Positions 32,767-43,184 of a stretch of 64,000 nucleotides of DNA are shown here, in pieces. The notes under the pieces were generated by a model. That model was given only the letters and a program-made list of their open reading frames with translations. It was not told the origin of the DNA and searched no databases. Source of the DNA: Siphonodentalium dalli (taxonomy: Eukaryota > Mollusca > Scaphopoda > Gadilida > Siphonodentaliidae); the NCBI GenBank assembly GCA_032622095.1, contig CP136061.1:263472077-263536076 (forward strand). Reading direction: 5' to 3'. How positions within the stretch are numbered: the stretch's first letter is position 1; the number at the start of each line of letters is the position of its first letter. The translations under genes were made by a program, and so were the position numbers.

Positions 32767-32825
32767 GTCCCAATATCTTAGCTGGTTTACATATGAGCAG
32801 ACTTGGACTATAACATTATATCCCC

Positions 32826-33080
32826 AGATAGTGCTGGGCGGTATTTAAGCATAAAATACCGCGGTAATCCTAAAACCATACCGCGGTATACCGTATTACC
32901 AATTATTTCAACTAATCCCTTAAAACACCCATTAAGTAGTAATCGTTTGGTACACAAGTCAACTGTTTTTGGAGGAAATCGAATAGCTACACAGCTTACA
33001 ATAAATAAGGAAATGATTCTACGACCAATTCCACGATTTGACAACCACGGTGCTACGGCAGTTTAACGATTCTGCGACCT
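32826..33080. repeat. Degenerate repeat with GGCGGTAT/CCGCGG ends; partner at 36.5 kb
   Basis: AGTGCTGGGCGGTATTTAAG is followed by palindromic ATACCGCGGTA and CCATACCGCGGTATACC, suggesting an eroded hAT-type terminus. Its 3' part (33015-33079: ACGACCAATTCCACGATTTG, AACGATTCTGCGACC) appears inverted at 36500-36571. No coding sequence is seen up to the SINE. Confidence 0.5.
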
Positions 33081-33627
33081 TATTATACGTGATATTTTAT
33101 GACAAACTTAGATAAAGGGGCTTTTTACTGAATTGGGACGATAAAAGTGGGCCTCTTCTTGTATTCGTCGTGTAGAGTAGACTTTGCAGGTCCACCAGGT
33201 TGACTCACGGAATACATACGAAGATGAGATCTATACATAAAATGAGTCACATCTGTCAAATCTGGATAATCAGATCAAACCGCGAACCGATCGCAAAAAG
33301 TCATTTCTTGGGCTACAAAGGGACCTTAACAGTGCGAAAATTAACATCCAACGTAAGCTCTGTTGACGCAATATTCGATTAAACTAAACACAGAAATGCA
33401 GTAAAAATGTCAACTATTTGGCAACACCCCGCTTAGACCATGACGACGATTGTGCGACTCGTTGAACGGTAATGTTCATTTGTATATGACGTATCTGTCA
33501 CTGATCGGGCAGCTTAGTTCTGCGTGTAAGCCCATTATGCTGCATCAATAATGTTTGGAAATGTGCCTTCGTTATACAATGCACATGTCCTGGATTCAAT
33601 ACAGTACTGTGTATTTACTGGTCCCCA

Positions 33628-33939
33628 GGGGGCCTCGGTGGCTCAATCGGTTAGCGGTACAACTCCAAGCCATTTCGCCTTCCAGCGATGGCGATAAGGG
33701 TTCAAATCAACATGTTTCCATCGTGGACTTTGTAACTCAAAATCGTTATCTGGTGAAGTTGCCAGTTACTTGCCGATGGCCGGTGGTTTGCCGCACATGG
33801 TCGACGAATTTATCAGCCATTGAAATCACTGTTAGATTGACCGTTAGTGTGCGGATTTCCTCCACCACTAAAACTGGCAATGTCGTGATATGGCCTTAGT
33901 TGCTAAAGCGACATAAACCCCAATCAATCAATCAATCAA
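33628..33939 (+). mobile_element. tRNA-derived SINE with perfect 12 bp target duplication
   Basis: A complete SINE. Its tRNA-like head has an A-box (TGGCTCAATCGG, 33639-33650) and a B-box (GGTTCAAATCA, 33699-33709). The body ends in GCTAAAGCGACATAAACCCC and an (AATC)n tail at 33922-33939. The duplication TACTGGTCCCCA is perfect at 33616-33627 and 33940-33951, so the copy is recent. RNA polymerase III would transcribe it from the internal boxes. The long open frame across it is incidental. Confidence 0.9.
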
Positions 33940-34729
33940 TACTGGTCCCCACATGTGAAGATATAGAGACAAGTCACATAAGATATTTGTCGCTAAACGA
34001 GCATTCTTAGATTAGAACATGACAAAATGCCCAACTTACATGTACCTGAACATTTTTCTTCTTAGTGCACCCAGCGGTTTTGTAATTTCTGTAAAGTTGA
34101 CTTGTTCATACGAAAATGTCACCACTTAGCCTACCATAACATGAGTTATTTTAGTCATATTCTGATTAGCAGGTAGGCCCTACATATAAAGATGTCCTCG
34201 AAAAATTATTGACCGTTTAGTTACTTTTATAAAGATGTTTGTATGAAAGTATTAGTTAAAATACTTCGAAAGAGCCGGGTGTGGTTATCTGAAACTGAAA
34301 AATAATGAGCAACACTTTAAAAAAAATAAAAATTAAAGGGATGGATAACAGAAAAATTGCGGTTTTAGTCTACATGTCAAAGTTCTGGAGGTGCATTCCA
34401 TATATGGATTTTTGAATATTCATGAAATACATGCCCGCGTTCACGGAAAATATATAGTGGTAATTAAGGACGGATAATAATGATTTATATAGAGGATCCC
34501 CAACGAGTTATGTTGGGATATAACATTTTATAAAATGAGTTTCTTAACTGTGTTTATACCTTTTTTTAAAATATCAAAATCCTTAAAAGAAGCTAAAAAT
34601 GCACGCAGAATGGATATATTTACGGCGTCGACAGAGACGCTTCACAAATGTATACGACAGTATAGCGCACTCTGGCTGGCGACGAAAAATAATATTTTTT
34701 TACCCAAAATATGTATCTCCTATAATAAA

Positions 34730-35027
34730 TATCTTGGACACTGAATGAACTAATGGTTATATATTTCTTGCTTGCAAGATCATAAAAGTCGTTTTAAAAA
34801 TCGGTACGGAGTACCTACAGTACGCGCACTGTCAAACCTAAACAACTTTACCTCTGGACCAATCGTGTGAGTCCTTTCGCTATAGAAGCGAATGACAAGT
34901 AAGATTTTGATCCTTTTATTTCTTCTACGTCGCAAGATAAGTCGCATCTTTCACCGATTTTTAAAACGACTTCTATGATCTTGCAAGCAAGAAATATATA
35001 ACCATTAGTTCATTCAGTGTCCAAGAT
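34730..35027. repeat. Foldback element with 75 bp arms
   Basis: The arms at 34730-34804 and 34953-35027 pair with a single visible mismatch (CATAAAAGTCG against CATAGAAGTCG) around a 148 bp loop. Weaker pairing extends some 15 bases outward. No open frame spans it. The stretch between the SINE and here shows nothing recognisable. Confidence 0.9.
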
Positions 35028-35502
35028 ATATATGACGGAGATAATATAGTCCCACAATTTGCCTCTTTGTTTTTGTATTTTCGTCAATGCAAAGGAGTTG
35101 GAAACAAATTTGCAATATCTAGTGTTGGTGTCATGCGAGGCTTTTCGAAAATAGTATTAATCCGCGCGGTCATTGCTGGTGTGATGTGAAGTATCCCGGG
35201 AAGCACGCACCTATTCATCATTTAGTGATACAATATATACACTTTTGCCAAAATTAAAAGACACATTTAAAATGGAACATTATTTTGTCTTGAAGGTGTC
35301 TTTACTTCCTCTTGTGTTGTGGTAAGCAAATCAATATATTTTTGTTTAATCGCAGTTTTTTTTTAGCCTGTTTTCCTTGTTAAAATGTGGTTATGTGATT
35401 AAGTGGATTTCAAATTTGTCCCAATTATATGCAATTTATTAACCTCGTCCATTTAAGTCGGTTCCAAGCCTCGCAAAGAACAGCTCGAATAAACTCATTA
35501 GA

Positions 35503-35610
35503 GATTATCTATCCTCCCTCCCCTCTCTCTCTCTCCCTCCCCTCTCTCTCTCCCTCTCACCCTTCCCTCCGCTCTCTCTCCCTCTATATATACATATATA
35601 TATATTATCA
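35503..35610. repeat. CT-rich low-complexity tract followed by (TA)n
   Basis: A ~75 base CCCTCTCTC-type tract is followed by TATATATACATATATATATA. From 35610 to 36500 there is no gene or repeat I can name. Confidence 0.85.
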
Positions 35611-36499
35611 TCTCCAATACCTGGATGTCAAAATGTGGAATTATGCTCAAAACAAAATTAAGTTTCAAGTGTGGAGTTAATTTCTAAGGCGACCCTTCCC
35701 CAACATCGATACCACAACGCAACTGAGAATAAGACATGTTGACAATAAGAAAATACCGAGGCATTGTGAGTCGGCTGCTAGTTAGGCAATAGGCATACAG
35801 ACAATCGGAAGGAAAGTACATGTAGGATAGGCGGAAAGGCAATTTAAATCATGTAATGTGTGGTACACGGATATGGAAATTAAACCTGTACAGTATAGCA
35901 ATATACAATTCGACATTACTTTATTTTCCTCAGCTGGCTCCAAATTAAAGAGTCTTGATCTCGTAGCCTTGAGGTGACTCATATGAGTATTCATGTCTAT
36001 TATAAATAGCGAGCATGACATTCACTAGAAAGCGACTTCTCGTGAGCACAATTTAATGAAATTTCAATTGCTGGTCGCACAATCGTCGTTGTCATAGTTG
36101 ACTACTCGGCATTGTCAATTGAGTGCGATGATACCCACGCAAATATGGACACAGCGACATCAATCACAGAACTGAGGTGAACATTAGTTGTGAAAAATCA
36201 CCCAAAGACGTATGGCTATGTTATTATTTGGTTTCCACTAAATTTTATAGGACGTTATATATATTTTCTCAACTCTAAAGACGAATTTCACACAGTGATG
36301 TGTGTAAAACCAAAACAACCGGTCTATTTATGTCAAAGATTATGTATTGTTGTGCTAACTGTCTAGTGCTGAACTCTTTACAGATTATCGAATCGAAGAT
36401 CGCCGTACCTAATAGAAATATAATATATGGTACATTCCTGTCCGTATTTCTGGAATTATTCATTTCTCAATGTTTTTTTCGTGTTTATCGCATCAGCCT

Positions 36500-36571
36500 G
36501 GTCGCAGAATCGTTAAACTGCTGTAGCACCGTGGTTGTCAAGCTGCAGAATCGTGGAATCGGTCGTAGAAT
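36500..36571 (-). repeat. Inverted partner of 33015-33079
   Basis: GGTCGCAGAATCGTTAAACT, GCACCGTGGTTGTCAAGCT and GAATCGTGGAATCGGTCGTA are the complement of the 33 kb block with a few differences. A second matched patch (GTCGCACAATCGTCGTTG near 36075, complement near 33441) lies between them. Possibly the eroded ends of one larger element. Confidence 0.6.
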
Positions 36572-37308
36572 TGTCGAAACGATTGTGCCGTGTGAAAGAA
36601 TGGCAATGTATCATTTGTCTGCATGCATCATGCATGGATTGATGACAAGGTACACTGATCTCAAATACATGTAATAATTGCGAGTTATGGAACCATCATT
36701 CAGCGGATACATCCAAGAGCTTTGATATAACCCCGCTGACTTGCACAGAGCACATGCTCTTATTAAAGTTGGGTATTGGAATGTTCCGCCGGGTGTGAAT
36801 AAGTATAATGCTTTTATTAAATGCCGGGAAATAAGGATTTATTACTTTCAAAGTATTTAACTTAATATAGAACTATTATTCACTTCCCGGTTAATTATTA
36901 TAAATCATATACATATGAATGTCAGGCCAAACTAACATGAATGCGTGTTTCTGGTAACAGGTATAAAAAATATTGGGGAGGGTGGGCCAATTTGCATTTT
37001 CAAAAGTTAACTAACAACCGAACACAATGAGCAGTTATGAAGTCAGACATCAGAAATAGAGAAAATAATATTTGCATTAATATCCGAAAGCAATACTTAC
37101 AAATCAATCATCTCCAATGAAATTCATTTACATGATAGTGCACCCAACTGTTTTTATTTCTTCACTGTGCACAAACATGTATCTATCACAGCTTTCAACC
37201 AGCCTTACATATTATAATATATTAATAATGCATGCCAGGCTTATAATTGGCTATGCGGGAGTAGTATGCCAAAAGAATCATCGGGACGTGTCGACTACTA
37301 CATATAGT

Positions 37309-38057
37309 ACTAGAAGGTGACCCGACTTCGTCCGGGCTTTGACCTTGAATTGTCCATTTTGAAGGTCAAGGTCAAGTGGGGTCACGATTTGACCAGTCCA
37401 AAACACTGCCCGGACAAAAGTACCCGACAAACGTGCCCGTCGAAATCCATCCGGTTTTACCAGATTTGACCTTGAATTTATTATTTTGAAGGTCAAGGTC
37501 AGGTCGGGGTCACGATTTGACCCGTCCAAAACACTCAGTTGACAAAAGTACCCCATGTATCAAATTTCGTCGAAATCCCATCAAAATTGGCGATTTGACC
37601 TTGAATTGACCCGATTTCAAGGTCAAGGTCACGTCGCACGGGCAAATGAATATGCTTATGAGACTCCCCATACGAATGTACCCCCGCATACCAAGTTTCA
37701 TTGAAATCCCGTAATATTTGGGCATTTGACCTTGAAATGACCCGATTTCAAGGTCAAGGTCACGTCGCACGGACAAATTAATAGGTTTATGCCACTCCCC
37801 GACCGAAGATACCCACACATACCAAGTTTCATTGAAATCCTGTGATATTCGGGCGTTTGACCTTGAAATTACCCGATTTCAAAGGTCAAGGTCACGTCGC
37901 ACAGGCAAATTAATAGGCCGATGCCACCCCCCGGCCGAAAATACCCCCATATACCAAGTTTCATCGAAATCGGCTGGGCCGTTTTCGAGTTCATCGCGAA
38001 CACACAGACACACAGATACAGACACACAAACAGATCTTCCAAAATATATAATAGACT
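37309..38057 (+). repeat. Unit with AGGTCAAGGTCA repeats, ending in AATAGACTAG (unit 1)
   Basis: It starts CTAGAAGGTGACCCGACTTC and contains five ~125 bp sub-units, each with TTTGACCTTGAA and AAGGTCAAGGTCA, then TACCAAGTTTCATTGAAATC. It ends with an (ACAC)n/(ACAG)n run and CTTCCAAAATATATAATAGA then CTAG. The 36.57-37.31 kb stretch before it shows no gene. Probably a non-autonomous transposon; the superfamily is unclear. Confidence 0.7.
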
Positions 38058-38848
38058 AGAAGGTGACCCGACTTCGTCCGGGCTTTGACCTTGAATTGAC
38101 CATTTTGAAGGTCAAGGTCAGGTGGGGTCAAACACCAACACCCCAAAAATGGTGGAAATCGACCCAGCGGATACCGGGAAATTGGCCCAGCGGATACCGA
38201 GATACCCTATGCATCAAATTTCGTCCGTAAACATCCGCCAGTTTAACCCGATTTGATTTCCACTCAAGTATATAAACGCGCCTCATATACACACGCTCAT
38301 TAATTATCAAGTTTCAACGTAAAGATAAATTACCATCGGTGCCCGAGATATCGCCAAGACGTCTGAAACAGTCAAATGCATCGGCCGGTTAAGCGTTAAC
38401 GTGATCTAACGTTATGACCTCTAACGACGTCATAGAAGTTACGCATTGTTTTTATCCTGATGGAAGATAGTACCACTTCTTCTTGATAATTGAGGCAGAT
38501 AACTAAAACGGATACATACGCATTATATATCGAAAATATATATAGGAAACACGAAAGATTCTCACAGTGTCATTAATATGACTGGCATTTTATTATTCGC
38601 GCTGTTTCGAATCGATTTGTAAGCACCAAACTCAAATGAAAGTCCCGTAACACAGCGTAAAAACAGATTTGACCTCGGCACGTGAAAAGTTGACCTCGGA
38701 TCTGAAAATTAATATGCCTATGCCACTTCCCGACCGATAGTACCCTCACATACGAAGTTTCATCGAAATCGGGTCGGCCGTTTTTGAGTTCATCGCGAAC
38801 ACACACACACACACAGACAGACAGATCTTCCAAAATATATAATAGACT
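38052..38848 (+). repeat. Same family, unit 2
   Basis: It opens again with CTAGAAGGTGACCCGACTTC (38055), has one AAGGTCAAGGTCA, then diverges and ends with the ACAGACAGACAG run and CTTCCAAAATATATAATAGA plus CTAG at about 38848. It abuts units 1 and 3. Confidence 0.65.
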
Positions 38849-39298
38849 AGCCGATGAGCCCGATGTTGTCCGGGCTATTCAAAAACCAAATTTCAAGTCG
38901 ATAGCTCCACCCGTTTCCGAGATCTCGTCTGCACATGCGCGAAGCTGGCGTCGCACGGGCTCGGCGACCCGATAAAATTCGTATCCGGGGCAAGATACAT
39001 TCACATACCAAATTTCAAGTCGATAGCTCCACCCTTTTCCGAAATCTCGTCTGCGCATGCGCGAAGCTGGCGTCGCACGGGCTCGGCGACCCGATCAAAT
39101 TCGTATCCGGGGCAAGATACATTCACATACCAAATTTCAAGTCGATAGCTCCACCCATTTCCGAGATTTTGTCTGCGCAAATGCGCGAAGCTGGCGTCGC
39201 ATGGGCTCGCCAATACGACAACGTCCACCGCCTGGTCAAACTACACAGACGTACCAAGTTTCGTCCCGATCGGTGGAGAATCGTAGATTTGTATAAAT

Positions 39299-39332
<34 letters not shown>

Positions 39333-39358
39333 GGTCTTCAAAATATATATGAGACTAG
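38848..39358 (+). repeat. Related unit 3 with internal ~120 bp tandem repeat
   Basis: It opens CTAGCCGATGAGCCCGATGT and holds three ~120 bp copies marked by GCGCGAAGCTGGCGTCGCA and CAAATTTCAAGTCGATAGCT. It ends in (CAGA)n, TCTTCAAAATATATATGAGA and CTAG. Several overlapping frames (REAGVARARRPD) are repeat by-products. Confidence 0.75.
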
Positions 39359-39605
39359 CAGGTTAGCCCGCCACTGGCGGCATTCGTCCCATGGCTTTGT
39401 TCGAAAAAGCAATTGCAACAGGTTCCGAGACACTTGTGCTGCATTTGTACCAAATTTCGTCAGAAACATGACATTTAAAAAAAAATTTAATATGGATTTA
39501 ATGTTTTTTAAATTTAATATTTTTTGTTTCTGAATTGTTTTTTTTATTTTAAATTTTTTTTAAATTTTAAATTGTTTTAATTAAATTTTTTGTTTCTGGC
39601 GGAAA

Positions 39606-39932
39606 AATTTACCCGTAAAAATCCCCCCTTCCTAGGAACGACAGACAACGCTCGAGCGATAACATTGCATTGAATTGAAAACAAACGCTTCCCGTCGTGA
39701 AATGTCTCTCTATTTCGAGCGACAGGCTACAGACTCCCGTCATACAGATAAGTAGATAGCGAAACGAAATTTACCCGTAGAAATCCCCCCTTCCTAGGAA
39801 CGACAGACAACGCTCGAGCGATAACATTGCATTGAATTGAAAACAAACGCTTCCCGTCGTGAAATGTCTCTGCATAATATTTCGAGCGACAGGCTACAGA
39901 CTCCCGTCATACAGATAAGTAGATAGCGAAAA
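39606..39932 (+). repeat. ~160 bp tandem duplication
   Basis: The segment with ATCCCCCCTTCCTAGGAACG, CGCTCGAGCGATAACATTGC and CAGATAAGTAGATAGCGAAA occurs twice in a row, the copies differing by a few bases and a five-base insertion (GCATA). The remainder to 40.43 kb shows no gene. Confidence 0.9.
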
Positions 39933-40717
39933 CGACGCTCTTTATATAGACACTGCGGAAAACGAACGCTCTTTATATATCAACGCGATTAAGCCCGAAG
40001 TGCCGATTGCGGTGATTTGGGATTGGAGAAACGGTGCTCTGAGCTTCTCCAAAACGCGACCACGGCCGTGTCGGTGGGATTTTACACTTATAGCAACCAC
40101 CAAGGGTGCTTTTTTACCTAAATGCGTGTGAATTATGACGTCATATATTTTTTCTATATTTCTATACCAAGAGCGAAAATAGCGTGTATGCTTTTTTGTA
40201 AATTTCACACGTGACTTCCGGGAGGTTACTGCGCAGAATCCAGCTCAATGACAGCTCGCGAGTAGATTAATTACTCGCTTGATTTTGTTTTCTCCACTTC
40301 ACTTCCACTTTTCAGCATAATCGACATTTTGGGATATCTGGAGAAGTCAGATTAACCTCCCAAAAAAGGTGAGTTTGACACCTGAAATTATTGTCATGTC
40401 AGCGCTTATCTGCAATTAGACTCATGTCAGAATTCGCCGGTTCTACTATACGCAGCAAGTCCCTGGATATGCAGCAAGTCCCCGGTAAATGCAGCAAGTC
40501 CCTGGTAAATGCAGCAAGTCCCTCACACCTAGGGTGGATTACGGCGAATTAGCCATGCGTGTTTACACAACGATGTGTTTAATCAGTGGAGGTGCTGATT
40601 ACAAAGGGATTTAATCAAAGGGCTTTAATTTGATCGTAATACTGATAGATTATTGAAGGGAATTGGACTGAATTGTGGGACTGAATCATTGAATGATAAA
40701 ATTAAGGGTTGGATTTT

Positions 40718-41235
40718 TTAAGATGTTTTTATTGGTAAATGCGAACAAGTAACATGAGAATAGTAGAATAGCAACAAAAGAAAAATAGAGCACAGTTTTA
40801 TAAATATACATATATATATAACAGTGAGCTGAAAGAAAAGTTTATTAGAATAAATTGTATATATATGTGGCCAGTAAGGAAAGGGAAAAACCAAGGTATT
40901 GAGACATTCGTTTGGGAAGATTTTATTGAATAAAAAAATATTTGGATACATGTTATCTCTATGTTGTTTAATTTCACTCTCCTGTCCTGGGAACTTTGCT
41001 TTGGGGGATTGTGGTTGTCTTTGCCGTTCGTTTTCTCTTTCGTTGTCCTGGTTTTTTTCCCGCACTGACTGCTGTAAGTACCATCCTCTGGCCGTCTGTT
41101 TTTCTCAGCATCTTTTCGTGTACGGTACTCATGGCTTGATCTCTCTTAAAAATCTGTTAAAATGCTTGTCCCTTACTTCTGATGATTTTGAATTCCAGAT
41201 TTCCGGGCGAACATATAATTTTGCGAACTCCTTGG
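40718..41235 (-). pseudogene. 3' part of the transposase-like gene beyond the MITE
   Basis: From the MITE border at 41235 the minus strand reads TKEFAKLYVRPEIWNSK and KHFNRFLREIKP, then meets a stop near 41130. Further on a basic, Gln/Arg-rich stretch (NERENERQRQPQSPK) runs to about 40960 before hydrophobic sequence without protein character. This looks like the C-terminal region of the gene at 41556-42325, since the frame continues across the TTAA site. Low-complexity basic tails are weak evidence on their own; the first ~35 codons are the stronger part. Confidence 0.45.
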
Positions 41236-41576
41236 TTAAAGGTACTCAATCCGATAAAACTCCTCTCAATTACTATTTCAATGGCTTCGGGGGTCAAAAA
41301 TATTTGATTCGAGTCGAGGAAGTCACCCATCAAAGCTCAGATTTGTTAGATATCGATTTTAGAAATCTATTATTTTTCATTATCGGGAATACTATCTGGC
41401 CCAGAACTCAGTCAAAATTGCGTTAAAATTACCACTTGATTTTAGAGTTATACATCCTTGTCAAATATTTTTTACCCCCAAAGCCAAAGAAATAGTAATA
41501 TAGGACCCTCTGATCGGATTGTTGTTGTTGGAATATGTTGAGGTGGGGACCCTCTTTACGGATTGAGTACCTTTAA
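41236..41576. mobile_element. Palindromic TTAA MITE (R1-related) inserted in the transposase-like gene
   Basis: TTAA at 41236-41239 and 41573-41576 flanks ends reading AGGTACTCAATCCG and its complement. The arms carry the R1 block AAAGAAATAGTAAT in opposite orientations, so the element is an inverted dimer-like foldback. The gene frame on either side is continuous if the MITE and one TTAA are left out. Confidence 0.85.
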
Positions 41577-42325
41577 TGTAAACTGTCCAAAACCGAATAA
41601 ACTACGTTGCACTTCATTGTACTCTCCGTCAACTATACTAAACAGTGCCTGCACTAACTCCGTTAAAGGTTTTGCTTTCCAGTCCACTGTCTGTTTAATA
41701 ATATGGTTCAGAGATTCACAATTGTTGTTGGTCCAATTCGATAAGTCCATCGCCAATCCCGGTAGTTGCTGTACTTGCTTCAGGTTTTTTGGAGCGGCGA
41801 ATATGTCTTCTGCAGAATTAACAAGCTCTCTGTAGGTCTTCAGTGGTTGTTGGGTTTTCATGTTCTGATGTAGGCGATGTAGGCGTTGGTGTTGGTGCCG
41901 CTATTGCGATGTGGAGCATGTCCCGGGTAGGTGCCGATATACTCTATACAAACAACGTTACTGACGTCCACAGTCAACCATGAAATCCGTCGTTGATATG
42001 CACGATTGTTAACTAGTTTTGAATATCGCCGATGAAGAATCACTAAATCGTCTGTGTTTGGTTGCGGTTCGAGAACTTTGTACACAGTCTTTTTATCCTT
42101 TCGTCGCTTCAAACAAAACTTGCCGCCATTTCTAACAACTTCTGTCATGCTTTCACGAATGAAGAAAGAGGTCTGACTCGAAGATTTCGACTCCCAGGCA
42201 CCACAGTCATCCCACCACGAACTTTTCAATCCACGAATAGTCCTATCCACATTGTCAGAATTATCTACCTTAAAAGCAACATGAAGCAGGCGCGTATATA
42301 GCAGCGGCGTATATGGGCAGCGCAA
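41556..42325 (-). pseudogene. Transposase-like gene of the 2.5 kb element, broken
   Basis: Two minus-strand frames follow each other. The first (42325-41858) has SSWWDDCGAWESK, KTVYKVLEPQPNTDDLVILH and VVCIEYIGTYPGH. The second (41861-41556) has NWTNNNCESLNHIIKQTVDW and LFSIVDGEYNEVQRSLFGFG. A one- or two-base indel near 41865 separates them. These blocks recur in uncharacterised, repeat-associated mollusc proteins that I believe are transposase-related, but I cannot assign a catalytic triad. The N-terminus is missing or in lost exons; the C-terminal part continues beyond the MITE. Its place inside inverted repeats supports a transposition role. Confidence 0.55.
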
Positions 42326-43184
42326 AAGGGGGCGGACAGCGGAGCGCGTTACAGGACCCTGTGGTCGTTGTCACTACACTGGTCAGTGACTGGGGGCTGA
42401 CTAGAAAGTTCCCCTTTCGGAGATGAAGTAACGGGACCTGGTGCAAATTCCGGAACATTTGAACTGGGATTGAAGAAGACACATCATGAGCAATAGACGA
42501 AACATGAACATCAACAACAATTTGTTCAACATTATCATGTGTTTACGCAGTGAAAACAAACAAATCTTCAAATGAGCTTCAAAGGAGAAACTGCCAGAAA
42601 GTTCCTTTGTCCTACAAAAACAAACACCTGTTCAGTGATAATTAATCACAAAAAAAATATAAATCATATTAATTAAATTATATTAAATAGTAAGTAGAAT
42701 AAAAGAAATAGCAACTTAATAAAACTTAGAAAAACTATTTTATTTTATATATAAAAATCTACAAATACAAATCTTAAATAATTATAAAGGGATAAAGATT
42801 TCCAATCAATTCTAATCAACTGCCACAGATCATAAATCAAATGGATAATAAAACACTGATTAAACTCATCAACAACTCCACTAATCCACCCTAGGTGTGA
42901 GGGACTTGCTGAATTTACCAGGGACTTGCTGCATTTACCGGGGACTTGCTGCATATTCAGGGACTTGCTGCGTATAGTAGGTCCCGAATTCGCTGTTTTA
43001 TGAAAAAGTCACACTTAAAATGCACCCTAATCGGTCAAATTATTTCGATAATTCTGTGTCTGAGTGATGAGAGTTGAGACTGACTCCTGCGTGTACCTGG
43101 CCTGCAGTCAAAAGTCAGTGATTCCAACTTTGGTGTACACACTTGATTAATTTATAAACACAGCTTTGTGCCGGTGTTTGTAAC

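Larger units (their letters stand above)
40438..42985 (-). mobile_element. 2.5 kb DNA transposon with iterated terminal repeats and 8 bp target duplication
   Basis: GAATTCGC occurs directly outside both ends (40430-40437 and 42986-42993). The ends read CGGTTCTACTATACGC and, complemented, GGGACCTACTATACGC, continuing as ~100 bp inverted arms made of four GCAGCAAGTCCC(T/C)GG units and closing with CACACCTAGGGTGGATT. Between them lies a broken minus-strand gene. Known families with 8 bp duplications include hAT, and MULEs are close (8-11 bp); the iterated subterminal repeats would be transposase-binding sites. The superfamily is not settled. Confidence 0.8.

Noticed and set aside
33628-33710. 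Free-standing tRNA gene
   Set aside because: A and B boxes are present, but no acceptor stem closes and the sequence continues into a SINE body with tail and target duplication.
33555-33899. A 114-codon frame at the SINE
   Set aside because: It starts outside the SINE and runs through its tRNA-like head, so it cannot be a conserved protein.
37309-39358. CRISPR-like array of direct repeats
   Set aside because: Units of 120-130 bp are themselves degenerate, with no unique short spacers and no cas genes; the genome is eukaryotic.
40899-41426. A 175-codon plus-strand frame in the 2.5 kb transposon
   Set aside because: It spans the MITE border and lies opposite the minus-strand gene; no recognisable blocks.
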